Positions 27,236-36,772 of a DNA stretch of 64,000 nucleotides are shown here, one piece after another. The position numbers were made by a program, and so were the translations under genes. The DNA comes from an uncultured Planctomycetota bacterium. GTDB lineage: Bacteria; Planctomycetota; Planctomycetia; Pirellulales; Thermoguttaceae. The notes under the pieces are model-generated. The model was not told the DNA's origin. It worked only from the letters and a program-made list of their open reading frames with translations, and did no database searches. Position 1 is the stretch's first letter, and every line of letters starts with the position of its first letter. The stretch spans positions 28,385-92,384 of the forward strand of contig ONJR01000060.1 in the NCBI GenBank assembly GCA_900318195.1, given 5' to 3'.

Positions 27236-27311
27236 CGGGGCATGGCGCAGTCTGGTTTAGCGCGTTTGACTGGGGGTCAAAAGGTCGCTGGTTCGAATCC
27301 AGTTGCCCCGA
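27236..27311 (+). tRNA. tRNA-Pro (anticodon GGG), copy 2
   Basis: Base-for-base identical to copy 1 over all 76 nt, with the following CTA also shared. It is probably co-transcribed with copy 1 from the promoter at 27066 and ended by the hairpin at 27320. Confidence 0.97.
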
Positions 27312-27319
27312 CTAAGAGA

Positions 27320-27349
27320 GCCGACGGTAGTATTATCGTCGGCTTTTTT
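27320..27349 (+). terminator. Intrinsic terminator of the tRNA pair
   Basis: Seven-bp stem GCCGACG/CGTCGGC, 10-nt loop, then six T, starting 9 bp after the second tRNA. Confidence 0.9.
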
Positions 27350-27393
27350 GTTGTCGCGACCATTCTAGAGATAATACGCTAAATCTCTCTCGA

Positions 27394-29994
27394 TTATTCT
27401 TCAGAGGCGCTCGCGTCTTGATAAGTAACCTTTAAGAGCTCCTTGAATAGTTTGGCGTCGAATCGCGCGTCGTCGCGGCAACGTAAATACAACGAATCGC
27501 GCTTAGGATCAGAATCGTCAAGCTCTGGCTCAAACCCGAGGCTCTGATACTGCCGCAATTTAAACAGCCCCTTTGCGGCGTCGAGCTGAACGCATATAAA
27601 GTCCTTGTTCTTCGTAAAAACCTGCGCCCATAACGCGCCCTTTCGCGTTCTGAATTCTACGGTCGTTCTCTTGTTCCACACCGTCTTGCCAGCTTTATTG
27701 ACGAGTTCAACTGTATTGAGCGTTTCTTCTAACAGCTCTTGCGGCCATTGCGGCGCCTCGCTCGTTCCTGTACGCCCCTCTTGCGAAAGGTGCCAGGCTC
27801 GTCCGTCGCGCCGCCACGGCGTCAGATCAAGGTCGTCCTTTTGCGAGTCGTTGACACGCGCGGCAAAACGCTCGACGGCGAAATTAAGAAACCGCCAAAA
27901 TTCAGGCGTGTCAATTTCGTCGTACGAAAAGACCGTGATCTCAAGTTCCTGCCATGCGCCTATATTCTCCACCTTAATTCGCGACTGAGTGCCGCAAAGC
28001 GGAATCTCATCGATTTCACTGAGCGGTTTGAGCGCCAATCGCTTACTCAACGCGTCCCGATTGAACGTGTTCTTCGGAACGCGAAATTTCAATTTCAAAA
28101 GCCATTCGTCCGAGGTATACGCTCGCATAAACCATCCGAACGACTTTTCAAGCGCGCGCGTTTCAACGAGAGTACGCGAACTCCAGTCTGTGTCCGTAAA
28201 AACTTCGTTCTCTTCGAGCTTCTCAACGATATCGGCGAGTATCTTAGAACTCCATCGTCGTAACTTTGCCGGCGCTTCGAGATGCCACCGCCGCCCGTCC
28301 AATTCCCAAGGTCGACTCTCTTCAGCGCCTCGTGTCACACTTGCGACAACTTCCTCTTCTGCTGCCAGTCCCACAGAGCTTGTCGGAGGTTCCTTCGCCG
28401 TCCAAAACTGTCGCTCGGCAAAGGATCCGCGTTCAAAGACGCGGAAAAGCGCCTCGCCGGTGTAGCTACGCAATCCTGTGCGAGACGATTCGTCGGCGCG
28501 ATAATATGCGTCGACATACTGCAACAACTGTTCAGGGGTTCCCGCAAATACCAGCTTACCCCCTTGTGCGCCCGCTTCAGGACCAATATCTAGTATCCAA
28601 TCTGCATTTTTAATCACGTCCATATTGTGCTCGATCACAACTACCGTATTGCCGAGATCAACTAGACGATGCAGAACGTTGAGAAGTTTGCGAACGTCGG
28701 AAAAGTGAAGTCCAGTCGTCGGTTCGTCCAGTACGTAGAGCGTGTGTCCTGAATCGACGCGCGAAAGCTCAGCCGCGAGTTTAACACGTTGCGCTTCGCC
28801 TCCGGAAAGCGTAGTCGCCGCTTGACCGAGCGGTAAATAATCAAGTCCGACGTCGCACAGCGTCTGGAGAATGCGTTGCATCGGCGCCACGTCGGCAAAA
28901 AGTTTCATTGCCTCGCCGCACGTCGTTTCGAGCGCGTCGGCAATCGATTTGCCGCGATATTTGACTTGTAGCGTCTCCGCGTCGTAACGCTTACCGTTGC
29001 ACGCGTCGCAAGTTACCCATATGTCGGCAAGAAAATGCATCTCAACTTTAATCAGTCCCGCGCCCTGGCACTTCTCGCAACGCCCGCCTTCAACGTTAAA
29101 ACTAAAATGTCGATGCGTATAGCCGCGAAGTTGCGATTCAGGAAGCTTCGAATATAGCAATCGAATCAATTCGAAAAGTCCCGTATAAGTCGCGGGATTC
29201 GAGTTCGGGGACGCGCCGATCGGACTCTGATCAACGCGCACGACCTTGTTAAGCGCGTCGACGCCAATAATACCGTTACACGCGTCATTTGGAAAAGCTA
29301 AACGATTAAGATCGGCGAAAACCCCCTTATAAAGAACGTCCTCAACCAGCGTGCTCTTACCGCTCCCACTTACGCCGGTTACTACGGTAAACGCAGAGAG
29401 CGGGATCGGAGCGTCCACCATTTGTAAATTATGTCGCCGCGCGCCGCGAATAAGCATCCATCCCGGCTCCCACCGAGGCAACGCGCCGGAATAAAATCTC
29501 TCGGCTTCCGAAGGCGTTGTACGCTCGTTGCGGGATTTGACTCGCTTGCGCCGCTCGCGCTCTCCCATCGAAAGCGTTACGTCGGCGATCTTCTGTAAAA
29601 TCTTTTGCGAATCGAACTGAATCGTTGAGGCTTGTTGCGACTCCTTGTCGCTCATGACGTCGCTAACCTCCTGCTTAGACTTGGCGTCCTTACGTCGCGC
29701 TCGAGAAGCAGTCGTCTTCGTAGCACGTTTAACGCTCGTCGCCTTACGCGCGCTTTTTTTACCCTCTCGCGGCTCGCTCTCTTCTAAAAGCTCCAGCAAG
29801 GGCGCGTCCTGACGTTGCGGCGCGTCGTCTGTCTTACGCGTGGTTTTTTTCGCCCGTTTCGGCTTCTTTATCGACGCGGCGGTATTTTCTTGCTTTGCAA
29901 CGCGTTTCGTCCTCTTTCGGTCAGGCGCGGCGCTCGCCGCATTCTCGCCGTCGGTTTCGTTCGTGGAACCGGTGTTGTGAAAGCTTTTCTTCAT
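27394..29994 (-). CDS. Half-UvrA: UvrA NBD-II with basic N-tail and duplicated C-terminal domain
   Basis: 866 residues from the ATG at 29994 (a GTG at 30090 is possible). Residues 1-160 are Lys/Arg/Ala-rich and probably disordered. Residues 180-500 are one complete second-half UvrA ATPase: Walker A GVSGSGKS 207-214, zinc knuckle C306/C309/C329/C332, LSGGEAQR 396-403, and [10 protein letters not shown]. There is no first-half ATPase. From about 560, two related segments each start with a DGRxWHL motif (near 567 and 730) in a domain I do not recognise. The gene lies 140 bp after the giant uvrA and begins where that gene's second copy stops. It very likely supplies the missing fourth ATPase module in trans. 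Confidence 0.88.
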   Translation of the reverse strand: MKKSFHNTGSTNETDGENAASAAPDRKRTKRVAKQENTAASIKKPKRAKKTTRKTDDAPQRQDAPLLELLEESEPREGKKSARKATSVKRATKTTASRARRKDAKSKQEVSDVMSDKESQQASTIQFDSQKILQKIADVTLSMGERERRKRVKSRNERTTPSEAERFYSGALPRWEPGWMLIRGARRHNLQMVDAPIPLSAFTVVTGVSGSGKSTLVEDVLYKGVFADLNRLAFPNDACNGIIGVDALNKVVRVDQSPIGASPNSNPATYTGLFELIRLLYSKLPESQLRGYTHRHFSFNVEGGRCEKCQGAGLIKVEMHFLADIWVTCDACNGKRYDAETLQVKYRGKSIADALETTCGEAMKLFADVAPMQRILQTLCDVGLDYLPLGQAATTLSGGEAQRVKLAAELSRVDSGHTLYVLDEPTTGLHFSDVRKLLNVLHRLVDLGNTVVVIEHNMDVIKNADWILDIGPEAGAQGGKLVFAGTPEQLLQYVDAYYRADESSRTGLRSYTGEALFRVFERGSFAERQFWTAKEPPTSSVGLAAEEEVVASVTRGAEESRPWELDGRRWHLEAPAKLRRWSSKILADIVEKLEENEVFTDTDWSSRTLVETRALEKSFGWFMRAYTSDEWLLKLKFRVPKNTFNRDALSKRLALKPLSEIDEIPLCGTQSRIKVENIGAWQELEITVFSYDEIDTPEFWRFLNFAVERFAARVNDSQKDDLDLTPWRRDGRAWHLSQEGRTGTSEAPQWPQELLEETLNTVELVNKAGKTVWNKRTTVEFRTRKGALWAQVFTKNKDFICVQLDAAKGLFKLRQYQSLGFEPELDDSDPKRDSLYLRCRDDARFDAKLFKELLKVTYQDASASEE

Positions 29995-30134
29995 GAAAGC
30001 GCCTAACCCCTTATATCGCCAAAACGTCAGTTTCGAGCGCCGTATAAAATGTCGACGCCGCACACTTAAAATTCGTCTGCCAGCGCCCAACGACGCCAGT
30101 CGAATCAGTAATTATAACGATTTTTCCATTACGC

Positions 30135-33100
30135 TCAAGGCATGATTCTCCGATTCACAGGAATAGGAATCGATTCGCGCCCTGAGAGATACGCGCCTGT
30201 TACAGAAGCCTCGTTATGGCGCACCTCGTCAGGCGCGCCGGTCGCAACGATTAGCCCGCCTTGCGCGCCAGCTTTCGGACCAAAGTCGACAAGAAAGTCG
30301 GCGCTCTCTATCACGTCTTGGTCATGCTCGACGACCAACAATGTGTTGCCCAAGTCGCGTAGCTTCTTCATAGCTGAAATCAAACGATTGTTGTCGCGTG
30401 GATGCAACCCGATCGTCGGCTCGTCCAAGACGTAAAGAACGCCTACCAGCCCGCTTCCAATTTGAGACGCAAGACGTATGCGTTGCGCTTCTCCGCCAGA
30501 AAGCGTACTAGCCGAACGCGACAGCGTCAAATACTCGACGCCGACGTCTACCAAAAATCGCAAACGAGCGACAATCTCGCTTATCAAATCTCCCGCCACC
30601 TCGCGCTCTAGCTCGTTAAGTTCGAGCGATTCAAAAAAGTATGTCAATTCGTCGAGCGGCGTGCGACATATCTGATCGAGCGTGAGAGAATGAAAGCGTA
30701 CTGCGGCGACGTCGTCGCGCAAACGACTTCCCAAGCAGCTCGAACACTCGCAATCGTCCTCCTGTATTTCCAGACGCCTACGATAGACCGGCGCAAGTCG
30801 TCCCGCCTCTTCCAACGAAGGATAAAGTCCTTTATATTGGAACCGATACGCGACATTGTTGCCCGGATCCTTCGCGTTTGTCGACGCTTCCAGCTGAGCG
30901 CCGCGCTCTGCCGGCGTTTTGGCGGTCCTTGCAATTTCCAAATCGCGTTGCAACACGTCAAACCAACGTTCTCCAGCGCCATTGAGAACAATGCGTCTAA
31001 ATCTCGAATCCAAACGCTCAAAGGGCGTGTCAAGCGGTAATCCGACGCCGCGCGCTAACGCGCGCATTGTCGCGAGAGTGGTCGGACTCTCGAAATCCGA
31101 CCACAACGAAATAGCGCCCTCCAATAACGACAGTTTGGGATCGCGAATTAAGCTACGAGAACTAAATCCTACTTGAACGCCGCGTCCCTCGCACTGCGGA
31201 CAACGTCCTAGCGGACTGTTGAAGGAAAAATGACGCGGCGTAAGCGCCTCGAAGGCTCGACCACACCGTTCGCACGAGAGCTTTTGACTAAGCGTCTTCG
31301 TCTCCCAACTCCTCTCGTCTCGCGTCTCGTCGACAATAGCGATTCGCACCTCCTTATTGCCCCACTCGAGCGCTGTTTCTACGCTACTGGCAACGCGCCC
31401 CCGCAACTTCTTGCGTTCTTTGGCGTCCATTGCCGCTTTAATCTGTACGCGATCAACGACCGCTTCGATTACATAGACGCTCTTAGGGGCGAGCTCTGGC
31501 GGCTCGTCGAGCGTGAAGACGCGCCCGTTGACGCGCGCGCGCGCAAACCCTTGCGCTTTGAGTCGTTCCCACAACCTCGCGTAGCTCTCTCCTGATTCCG
31601 GCGTAATCGGGGCCATGATCATTAATTTGCAATCGTCTTGCCCTCCAACGCGCATAACGCGCGCGACGATTTCGTCAATTGACTGTGCGCCGACGGGCAG
31701 ATCGCAATCAGGACAGTATGGTGTCCCAAGTCTTGCAAAGACCACGCGTAGATAATCTAGAATTTCCGTAATCGTTCCGACGGTTGATCGCGTCGATCGA
31801 CTCGTTGTCTTTTGCTCGATGGCTATAGCGGGCGAGATACCGATCATTTGGTCGACGTCGGGCTTTTGTATCTGCCCAATAAATTGCCGCGCATAACTCG
31901 AGAGACTCTCGACGTAGCGTCGTCTTCCCTCAGCGTACGCGACGTCAATCGCTAACGACGATTTACCGCTACCGCTCGGACCGCAACAGACAGTCAATTT
32001 ATTCCGCGGAATAGCAAGCGAAACGTTTTGAAGATTGTGTTCTCGCGCGCCGCGTATTATAATGGCGTCGTCGCTCGCGTCTCGACTTTCCGCCCCTTGA
32101 CGTTCGTGTTCTCTCTCAATCAACTTGTCAAGTATCTTAGCGCGATCACGCTCCAAGTACTCCTTGAGCGCGCGACCAGTATGAGATTCTGGACAATTAG
32201 CAATATCCTCCGGCGTTCCTTGCGCGACAATCCGACCTCCCGCTTCCCCTCCTTCGGGTCCCAAATCGATAACCCAGTCCGCCGTTTTAATAACGTCGAG
32301 ATTGTGCTCGACAATGAGTACGGAGTTGCCAAGATCGGCGAAATTATGAAGGACGTTGAGCAACGTTTTAATATCGGCAAAATGCAGTCCCGTCGTCGGC
32401 TCGTCTAGTAAATAAATCGTTTTACCATAGCTCTTTTTGGCAAGTTCCTTCGCTAACTTAACGCGTTGCGCCTCGCCTCCCGATAGGGTTGGCGACGGCT
32501 GTCCCAGCTTCATGTAACCTAGTCCAACGTCGCGCAAAGTCTCAAGCTTCTCGCGAATCCTTGGGATATTCTCAAAGATCTCGAGCGCCGTTTCGACCTC
32601 CAAATCCAGAACTTGATCGATCGACAATCCTTTGAATTTCACAGCGCGCGTGTCTTGGTTAAATCTCGCGCCCCCGCACACTGAACAAGTCGCCCACACA
32701 TCGGCAAGAAAGTCCATCTCAACTTTTATTGCGCCGTTTCCCTCACACGCCTCACAGCGTCCTCCAGGAACGTTAAAACTGAAGCGTCCAGGCGCGAATC
32801 CCTTCGCGCGAGCTTCCGGCGTCTCGGAATACAGCTTGCGAATATCGTCGAACAACTTAATGTACGTCGCCGGATTAGAACGCGGCGTACGACCAATAGG
32901 CGTCTGATCGATCGAAATCAGCTTCTTCAAATGCTCGACGCCGTCGATTCTGTCGTGCTCGCCAGGATAGCCAATCGCATGATTGAGTTCACGTCCAAGC
33001 GCTTCGCGCAAAATATCGTTGACAAGCGAACTTTTACCACTACCGCTCACGCCCGTAATGCAAACAACGCCGCCCAATGGGATGTGAACGTCAATGTTTT

Positions 33101-35156
33101 TAAGATTATGATGACGCGCGCCGCGCACGACAAGTTGCGGTCCGTCGAGCTTGCGTCTCTCGCGCGGAGTCTCTATTTTGTCTTTTCCGACCAAGAAACG
33201 AATAGTCGAACTCTCCTCTGGTTCCGCCGCGAGCGTCTCGGCGACGGTTCCACTGGCTACGACGCGTCCTCCGCGCGAACCCGGTCCGGGTCCAAAGTCA
33301 ACCAGATAATCCGCCGCCAACATTGCGTCTTCGTCGTGTTCTACTAAAATGATCGAATTACCGAGATCTCGTAATTTCGTTAGAGTCGAAATGAGTCGAT
33401 CATTATCGCGAGGATGTAACCCGATAGAAGGCTCGTCCAGCACATACAGCGCGCCAACTAGCCCGCCGCCGATCTGCCCGGCAAGGCGAATGCGTTGCAT
33501 TTCTCCGCCCGACAATGTAGGCGCGGGACGTCCCAAACATAGGTAGCTCAGTCCGACGTCGGCAAGAAACCCGAGCCGAGAATTGATCTCTTTAAGAAGC
33601 TCACGTGCAATGATCTGACCTGAATCTGTTAGTTTCAGCCCGGAGAAAAACTCCATAGCGTCGGTAATTGAAAGTTGCGCAACCTCAGGTAACGATAGCT
33701 CGCGCTTAGCGGCGAAAATATGCGCTTTCGAAGTCGTTTCCAACCTTACGGCGCGCGCCTGCTCATTGAGACGCATCCCATGACAGAATGAACACGGAAT
33801 AGTCGCCATAAAACGTTCCATGATCTCTAGCTGAGCTCGATTCGTCGTCTCATGGTACTGCTTTTCCATCTTAGGAATAAGCCCTTCGAAACGTCCATTC
33901 CACTTGTGCTCGTTCCCAGCCGTCTTCCATGAATATGAGACGGGAATATTACCGACGCCCCACAACCAATCTCGTCGCACGTTTTCATCTAGCTCGTCCC
34001 ATGCGGTTTCCAAGACGTCGCTCGGTTCAAGCCCATGCTTCTCAGCAATCGCCGTCGCTATCCCTAAATAGATATGTTGCTTCCAGCTACTAAGATCCTG
34101 CCACTTACCAATCGGGACAACACACCCCTGCTGGAAAGATCGCGATTTATCCGGAATGAGCAAATCCGGATCAAACGTGTAAGAGTACCCCATTCCCTGA
34201 CAGTAGGGGCACATTCCCTGCGGATTGTTAAAACTGAACATCTGCGGGGATGGTCGCTCGTAACTCACGCCGCAGTGCGAGCATGCATAGTCAGAGCTAA
34301 AATAGAGTTCATTGTTTTTATTTTCAGAGCTAACGCCTTCGATAAAATCAACAGGATCAAAGTTCGGGTCGTCGGAGTCAAAGTCAAAAAGCGCGTCGTT
34401 TCTTTCTTTGAATTGCGTCTCGGAAGTATCGTTTTCATCGCGTTGATCGAGAATGATTATCATTCTTCCGCGCCCAAGTCTAAGCGCCGTGTCGACCGCG
34501 TCTGTAACGCGCCGATAGTTTGCGTCAGATTGCACAACTCGATCAATAACGACGTCAATAGAGTGTCGCGCTTGACGATCAAGCTCAATTTCATGATCAA
34601 GCGAGACAAAGCGTCCGTCAATTCGCGCGCGCCTATAGCCATTGCGACGCATGGAATTCAAGAATTCGACACACCGCCCCTTCTGGTTGCGCGCCAAGGG
34701 GGCAAGAAATGTTATCTTGACGTCTTCCGGAACGACTTTGATGTGTTCGAGTATTTGTAGCCGCGTCTGCGCTTCTATCTTGCGTCCACAAGTTGGACAG
34801 TAGCCCGTGCCAACGCGCGCGTATAACACGCGCAGAAAGTCGGCGATTTCTGTAACAGTGCCAACGGTCGAACGCGTATTCTGCGCGCCTGTCTTTTGCG
34901 AAATTGAAATAGCGGGGCTCAGACCAAAAATTTGATCAACGTCCGGCTTAGGAAGTTGCCCTAGAAATTGCCGCGCGTAGCTCGACAGACTCTCGACATA
35001 GCGTCGTTGTCCCTCGGCATATATAGTGTCAAACGCCAACGAACTCTTACCGCTACCGCTCACGCCAGTAAAACAAATAAGTTTCGAATTAGGCAAACTT
35101 AAATCGACGTTGTCCAGATTATGCTCGCGAGCGCCGCGAATCGTTATTTTAGACAT
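30135..35156 (-). CDS. uvrA: Giant UvrA: full UvrA fused to a second UvrA N-terminal half
   Basis: 1673 residues, against about 950 for a normal UvrA. Residues 1-1010 are a complete damage-recognition UvrA: Walker A 32-39 and 702-709, zinc knuckles C292/C295/C316/C319 and C801/C804/C824/C827, and signatures LSGGEMQR 548-555 and LSGGEAQR 891-898. A charged linker (1001-1030) leads into a second UvrA first half. That half has Walker A GPSGSGKS 1059-1066, a zinc knuckle C1295/C1298/C1319/C1322 and LSGGEAQR 1552-1559, and stops at the usual NBD-I/NBD-II junction. The matching second half is encoded by the next gene in another reading frame. Acts with UvrB in nucleotide excision repair; no uvrB or uvrC gene is in view. 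Confidence 0.95.
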   Translation of the reverse strand: MSKITIRGAREHNLDNVDLSLPNSKLICFTGVSGSGKSSLAFDTIYAEGQRRYVESLSSYARQFLGQLPKPDVDQIFGLSPAISISQKTGAQNTRSTVGTVTEIADFLRVLYARVGTGYCPTCGRKIEAQTRLQILEHIKVVPEDVKITFLAPLARNQKGRCVEFLNSMRRNGYRRARIDGRFVSLDHEIELDRQARHSIDVVIDRVVQSDANYRRVTDAVDTALRLGRGRMIIILDQRDENDTSETQFKERNDALFDFDSDDPNFDPVDFIEGVSSENKNNELYFSSDYACSHCGVSYERPSPQMFSFNNPQGMCPYCQGMGYSYTFDPDLLIPDKSRSFQQGCVVPIGKWQDLSSWKQHIYLGIATAIAEKHGLEPSDVLETAWDELDENVRRDWLWGVGNIPVSYSWKTAGNEHKWNGRFEGLIPKMEKQYHETTNRAQLEIMERFMATIPCSFCHGMRLNEQARAVRLETTSKAHIFAAKRELSLPEVAQLSITDAMEFFSGLKLTDSGQIIARELLKEINSRLGFLADVGLSYLCLGRPAPTLSGGEMQRIRLAGQIGGGLVGALYVLDEPSIGLHPRDNDRLISTLTKLRDLGNSIILVEHDEDAMLAADYLVDFGPGPGSRGGRVVASGTVAETLAAEPEESSTIRFLVGKDKIETPRERRKLDGPQLVVRGARHHNLKNIDVHIPLGGVVCITGVSGSGKSSLVNDILREALGRELNHAIGYPGEHDRIDGVEHLKKLISIDQTPIGRTPRSNPATYIKLFDDIRKLYSETPEARAKGFAPGRFSFNVPGGRCEACEGNGAIKVEMDFLADVWATCSVCGGARFNQDTRAVKFKGLSIDQVLDLEVETALEIFENIPRIREKLETLRDVGLGYMKLGQPSPTLSGGEAQRVKLAKELAKKSYGKTIYLLDEPTTGLHFADIKTLLNVLHNFADLGNSVLIVEHNLDVIKTADWVIDLGPEGGEAGGRIVAQGTPEDIANCPESHTGRALKEYLERDRAKILDKLIEREHERQGAESRDASDDAIIIRGAREHNLQNVSLAIPRNKLTVCCGPSGSGKSSLAIDVAYAEGRRRYVESLSSYARQFIGQIQKPDVDQMIGISPAIAIEQKTTSRSTRSTVGTITEILDYLRVVFARLGTPYCPDCDLPVGAQSIDEIVARVMRVGGQDDCKLMIMAPITPESGESYARLWERLKAQGFARARVNGRVFTLDEPPELAPKSVYVIEAVVDRVQIKAAMDAKERKKLRGRVASSVETALEWGNKEVRIAIVDETRDERSWETKTLSQKLSCERCGRAFEALTPRHFSFNSPLGRCPQCEGRGVQVGFSSRSLIRDPKLSLLEGAISLWSDFESPTTLATMRALARGVGLPLDTPFERLDSRFRRIVLNGAGERWFDVLQRDLEIARTAKTPAERGAQLEASTNAKDPGNNVAYRFQYKGLYPSLEEAGRLAPVYRRRLEIQEDDCECSSCLGSRLRDDVAAVRFHSLTLDQICRTPLDELTYFFESLELNELEREVAGDLISEIVARLRFLVDVGVEYLTLSRSASTLSGGEAQRIRLASQIGSGLVGVLYVLDEPTIGLHPRDNNRLISAMKKLRDLGNTLLVVEHDQDVIESADFLVDFGPKAGAQGGLIVATGAPDEVRHNEASVTGAYLSGRESIPIPVNRRIMP

Positions 35157-35305
35157 TACACGCTAACATGATAAAGGCTAGGGTTTCAAGAGCGCCCGTC
35201 TCGGCGTCATCCATAACAATAAAGTAAACCATACACTGACGCGCAGGACGCGCCGCTCATAATAAACGGCGCTTCCCACACTGATATGTCAATAAAGTTA
35301 GTTAG

Positions 35306-36538
35306 CTAGAAAACAAACTCAATCTTAGCCAGTCGGTCGGCGAGGCTCGCCATGAGTTCGTCTTCCTTCTCTTCCGTATCGGCGAGATAGGTAACCGAGA
35401 ACCGCAGATACGCGCCTGCGTTGTCCCAGGGCACCGTGCAGACCGACTGCTCCGTAATGAGGAATTGCCCGACCTCTTCGGCGTTCGTAAAGGTTCGCCC
35501 ACTCTTCAATCCCTTTGGCGCACGCGCGTATAGGAAGTACGTGCCGCCCGGAACTTCACAATCGAATCCAAATTTATTAAGCGTGTCGACTAATTTCTGA
35601 AGACGTCGCAGATACTTCGCGCGCGCCTGATCCGGAATCGAGTCGTCGTCGAGCGCAAATGCGGCCGCCTTCTGAATTGCCAAGAATTGTCCGCTGTCGC
35701 TGTTGTCTTTAACGTCCGCGAAAGCGTGAACAATACGTTCGTTCCCGCACACCCAACCGAGTCGCCATCCGATCATGTGCCATCCCTTCGACATGGAGTG
35801 CACCTCAACGCCAACGTCCTTCGCGCCGTCGACTTCCAAAAAGCTCATCGGTCGATCCCTGAAGCTAAACATCGAATGAGCGGCGTCCTGAACGACAACC
35901 AACTCATTCGTCTTCGCAAACTCGATTACCTTCTCGAAGAAAGGAACAGATCCCAGCTGACCAGTCGGACTATTCGGATAGTTTATCACGAGCATCTTGG
36001 CGCGCTTGCGAATATCGTCGGGAACCGAGTCAAGGTCGGGATAGAAATTGTTCTCGGCAACGAGCGGCAATTCGTAAGTCTGTCCGCCGTTGTATCGTGT
36101 GTGCGTTCCGGCGACAGGGTACCCTGGCGTCGTCATGATAGTAACGTCTCCTGGATTGATAAAGACGTCGGGCAGCATAGCGAGCGCGGGTTTGGAGCCT
36201 ATCGAATGGTTTATTTCGGTCGCGGGGTCGAGTTCAACATTGAACCTTCTCTTCATGAATCGCGCGACGGCTTCTTTAAATTCGAGACATCCGTTGTCGG
36301 CATATCCTCTGTTTTCGAGTCGATTGAGCTCTTCGGTCATTTTTTGACGAACTTGCAACGGAGCCATCTCGTCATTCTCGCCGATACCAAAATCGAGCAG
36401 AACTCGTTCAGGGTGTTCCGCCAACGCGCGACGCTTGGCCCTTTTGATCTTTTCAAACTTGTAGATTTCGGTGCTCTTACCGTAATTAACGCCGCCAATT
36501 CGATCGGCAAATAACTTCTGAAAATAAGGATCGCTCAT
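35306..36538 (-). CDS. dapL: LL-diaminopimelate aminotransferase
   Basis: 410 residues from MSDPYF at 36538; a frame extension to 36553 is possible. This PLP-dependent class I/II aminotransferase makes LL-diaminopimelate from tetrahydrodipicolinate in one step for lysine and peptidoglycan synthesis. Hallmarks are FGIGENDEMAP, TTPGYPVAGTHTRYNGG, NYPNSPTGQ, VVQDAAHSM and the PLP-lysine segment HSMSKGWHMIGWRLGW. The DapL route is characteristic of Planctomycetes, Chlamydiae, cyanobacteria and plants. It lies between mnmA and uvrA on the same strand, with gaps of 150-230 bp that suggest separate transcription. Confidence 0.95.
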   Translation of the reverse strand: MSDPYFQKLFADRIGGVNYGKSTEIYKFEKIKRAKRRALAEHPERVLLDFGIGENDEMAPLQVRQKMTEELNRLENRGYADNGCLEFKEAVARFMKRRFNVELDPATEINHSIGSKPALAMLPDVFINPGDVTIMTTPGYPVAGTHTRYNGGQTYELPLVAENNFYPDLDSVPDDIRKRAKMLVINYPNSPTGQLGSVPFFEKVIEFAKTNELVVVQDAAHSMFSFRDRPMSFLEVDGAKDVGVEVHSMSKGWHMIGWRLGWVCGNERIVHAFADVKDNSDSGQFLAIQKAAAFALDDDSIPDQARAKYLRRLQKLVDTLNKFGFDCEVPGGTYFLYARAPKGLKSGRTFTNAEEVGQFLITEQSVCTVPWDNAGAYLRFSVTYLADTEEKEDELMASLADRLAKIEFVF

Positions 36539-36772
36539 GATTCTAGTTCTCAATCTGTCAACGCGTCGCGGTCATGCGACGCGTCAGTCTAGTTAGGGCG
36601 AGTGAACGGACGCGTTAAAACGGCGTCGCATCCATACGCCGCGTCGGTTAATTCCTCCCGAGCACGCCACGAATTAGCGCCCCAGGAATCCTATATTATA
36701 TACGCTCACCCTAGGAGCGCGATACCCGAGAGCCCCTTTTCTCGAAAAAAAACACTTTTCTGATTCTCGCCG

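Noticed and set aside
27105..27311. tRNA pair as attL/attR of an integrated element
   Set aside because: Only 55 bp separate the copies and no integrase is nearby; tandem duplication is simpler.
30091..30134. UvrA split as a simple sequencing frameshift
   Set aside because: The second gene begins with about 160 residues of Lys/Arg-rich sequence absent from UvrA, and the break falls at a domain junction with a normal stop. Not fully excluded without reads.
34074..34760. 228-codon plus-strand open frame opposite uvrA
   Set aside because: Shadow of conserved UvrA sequence.
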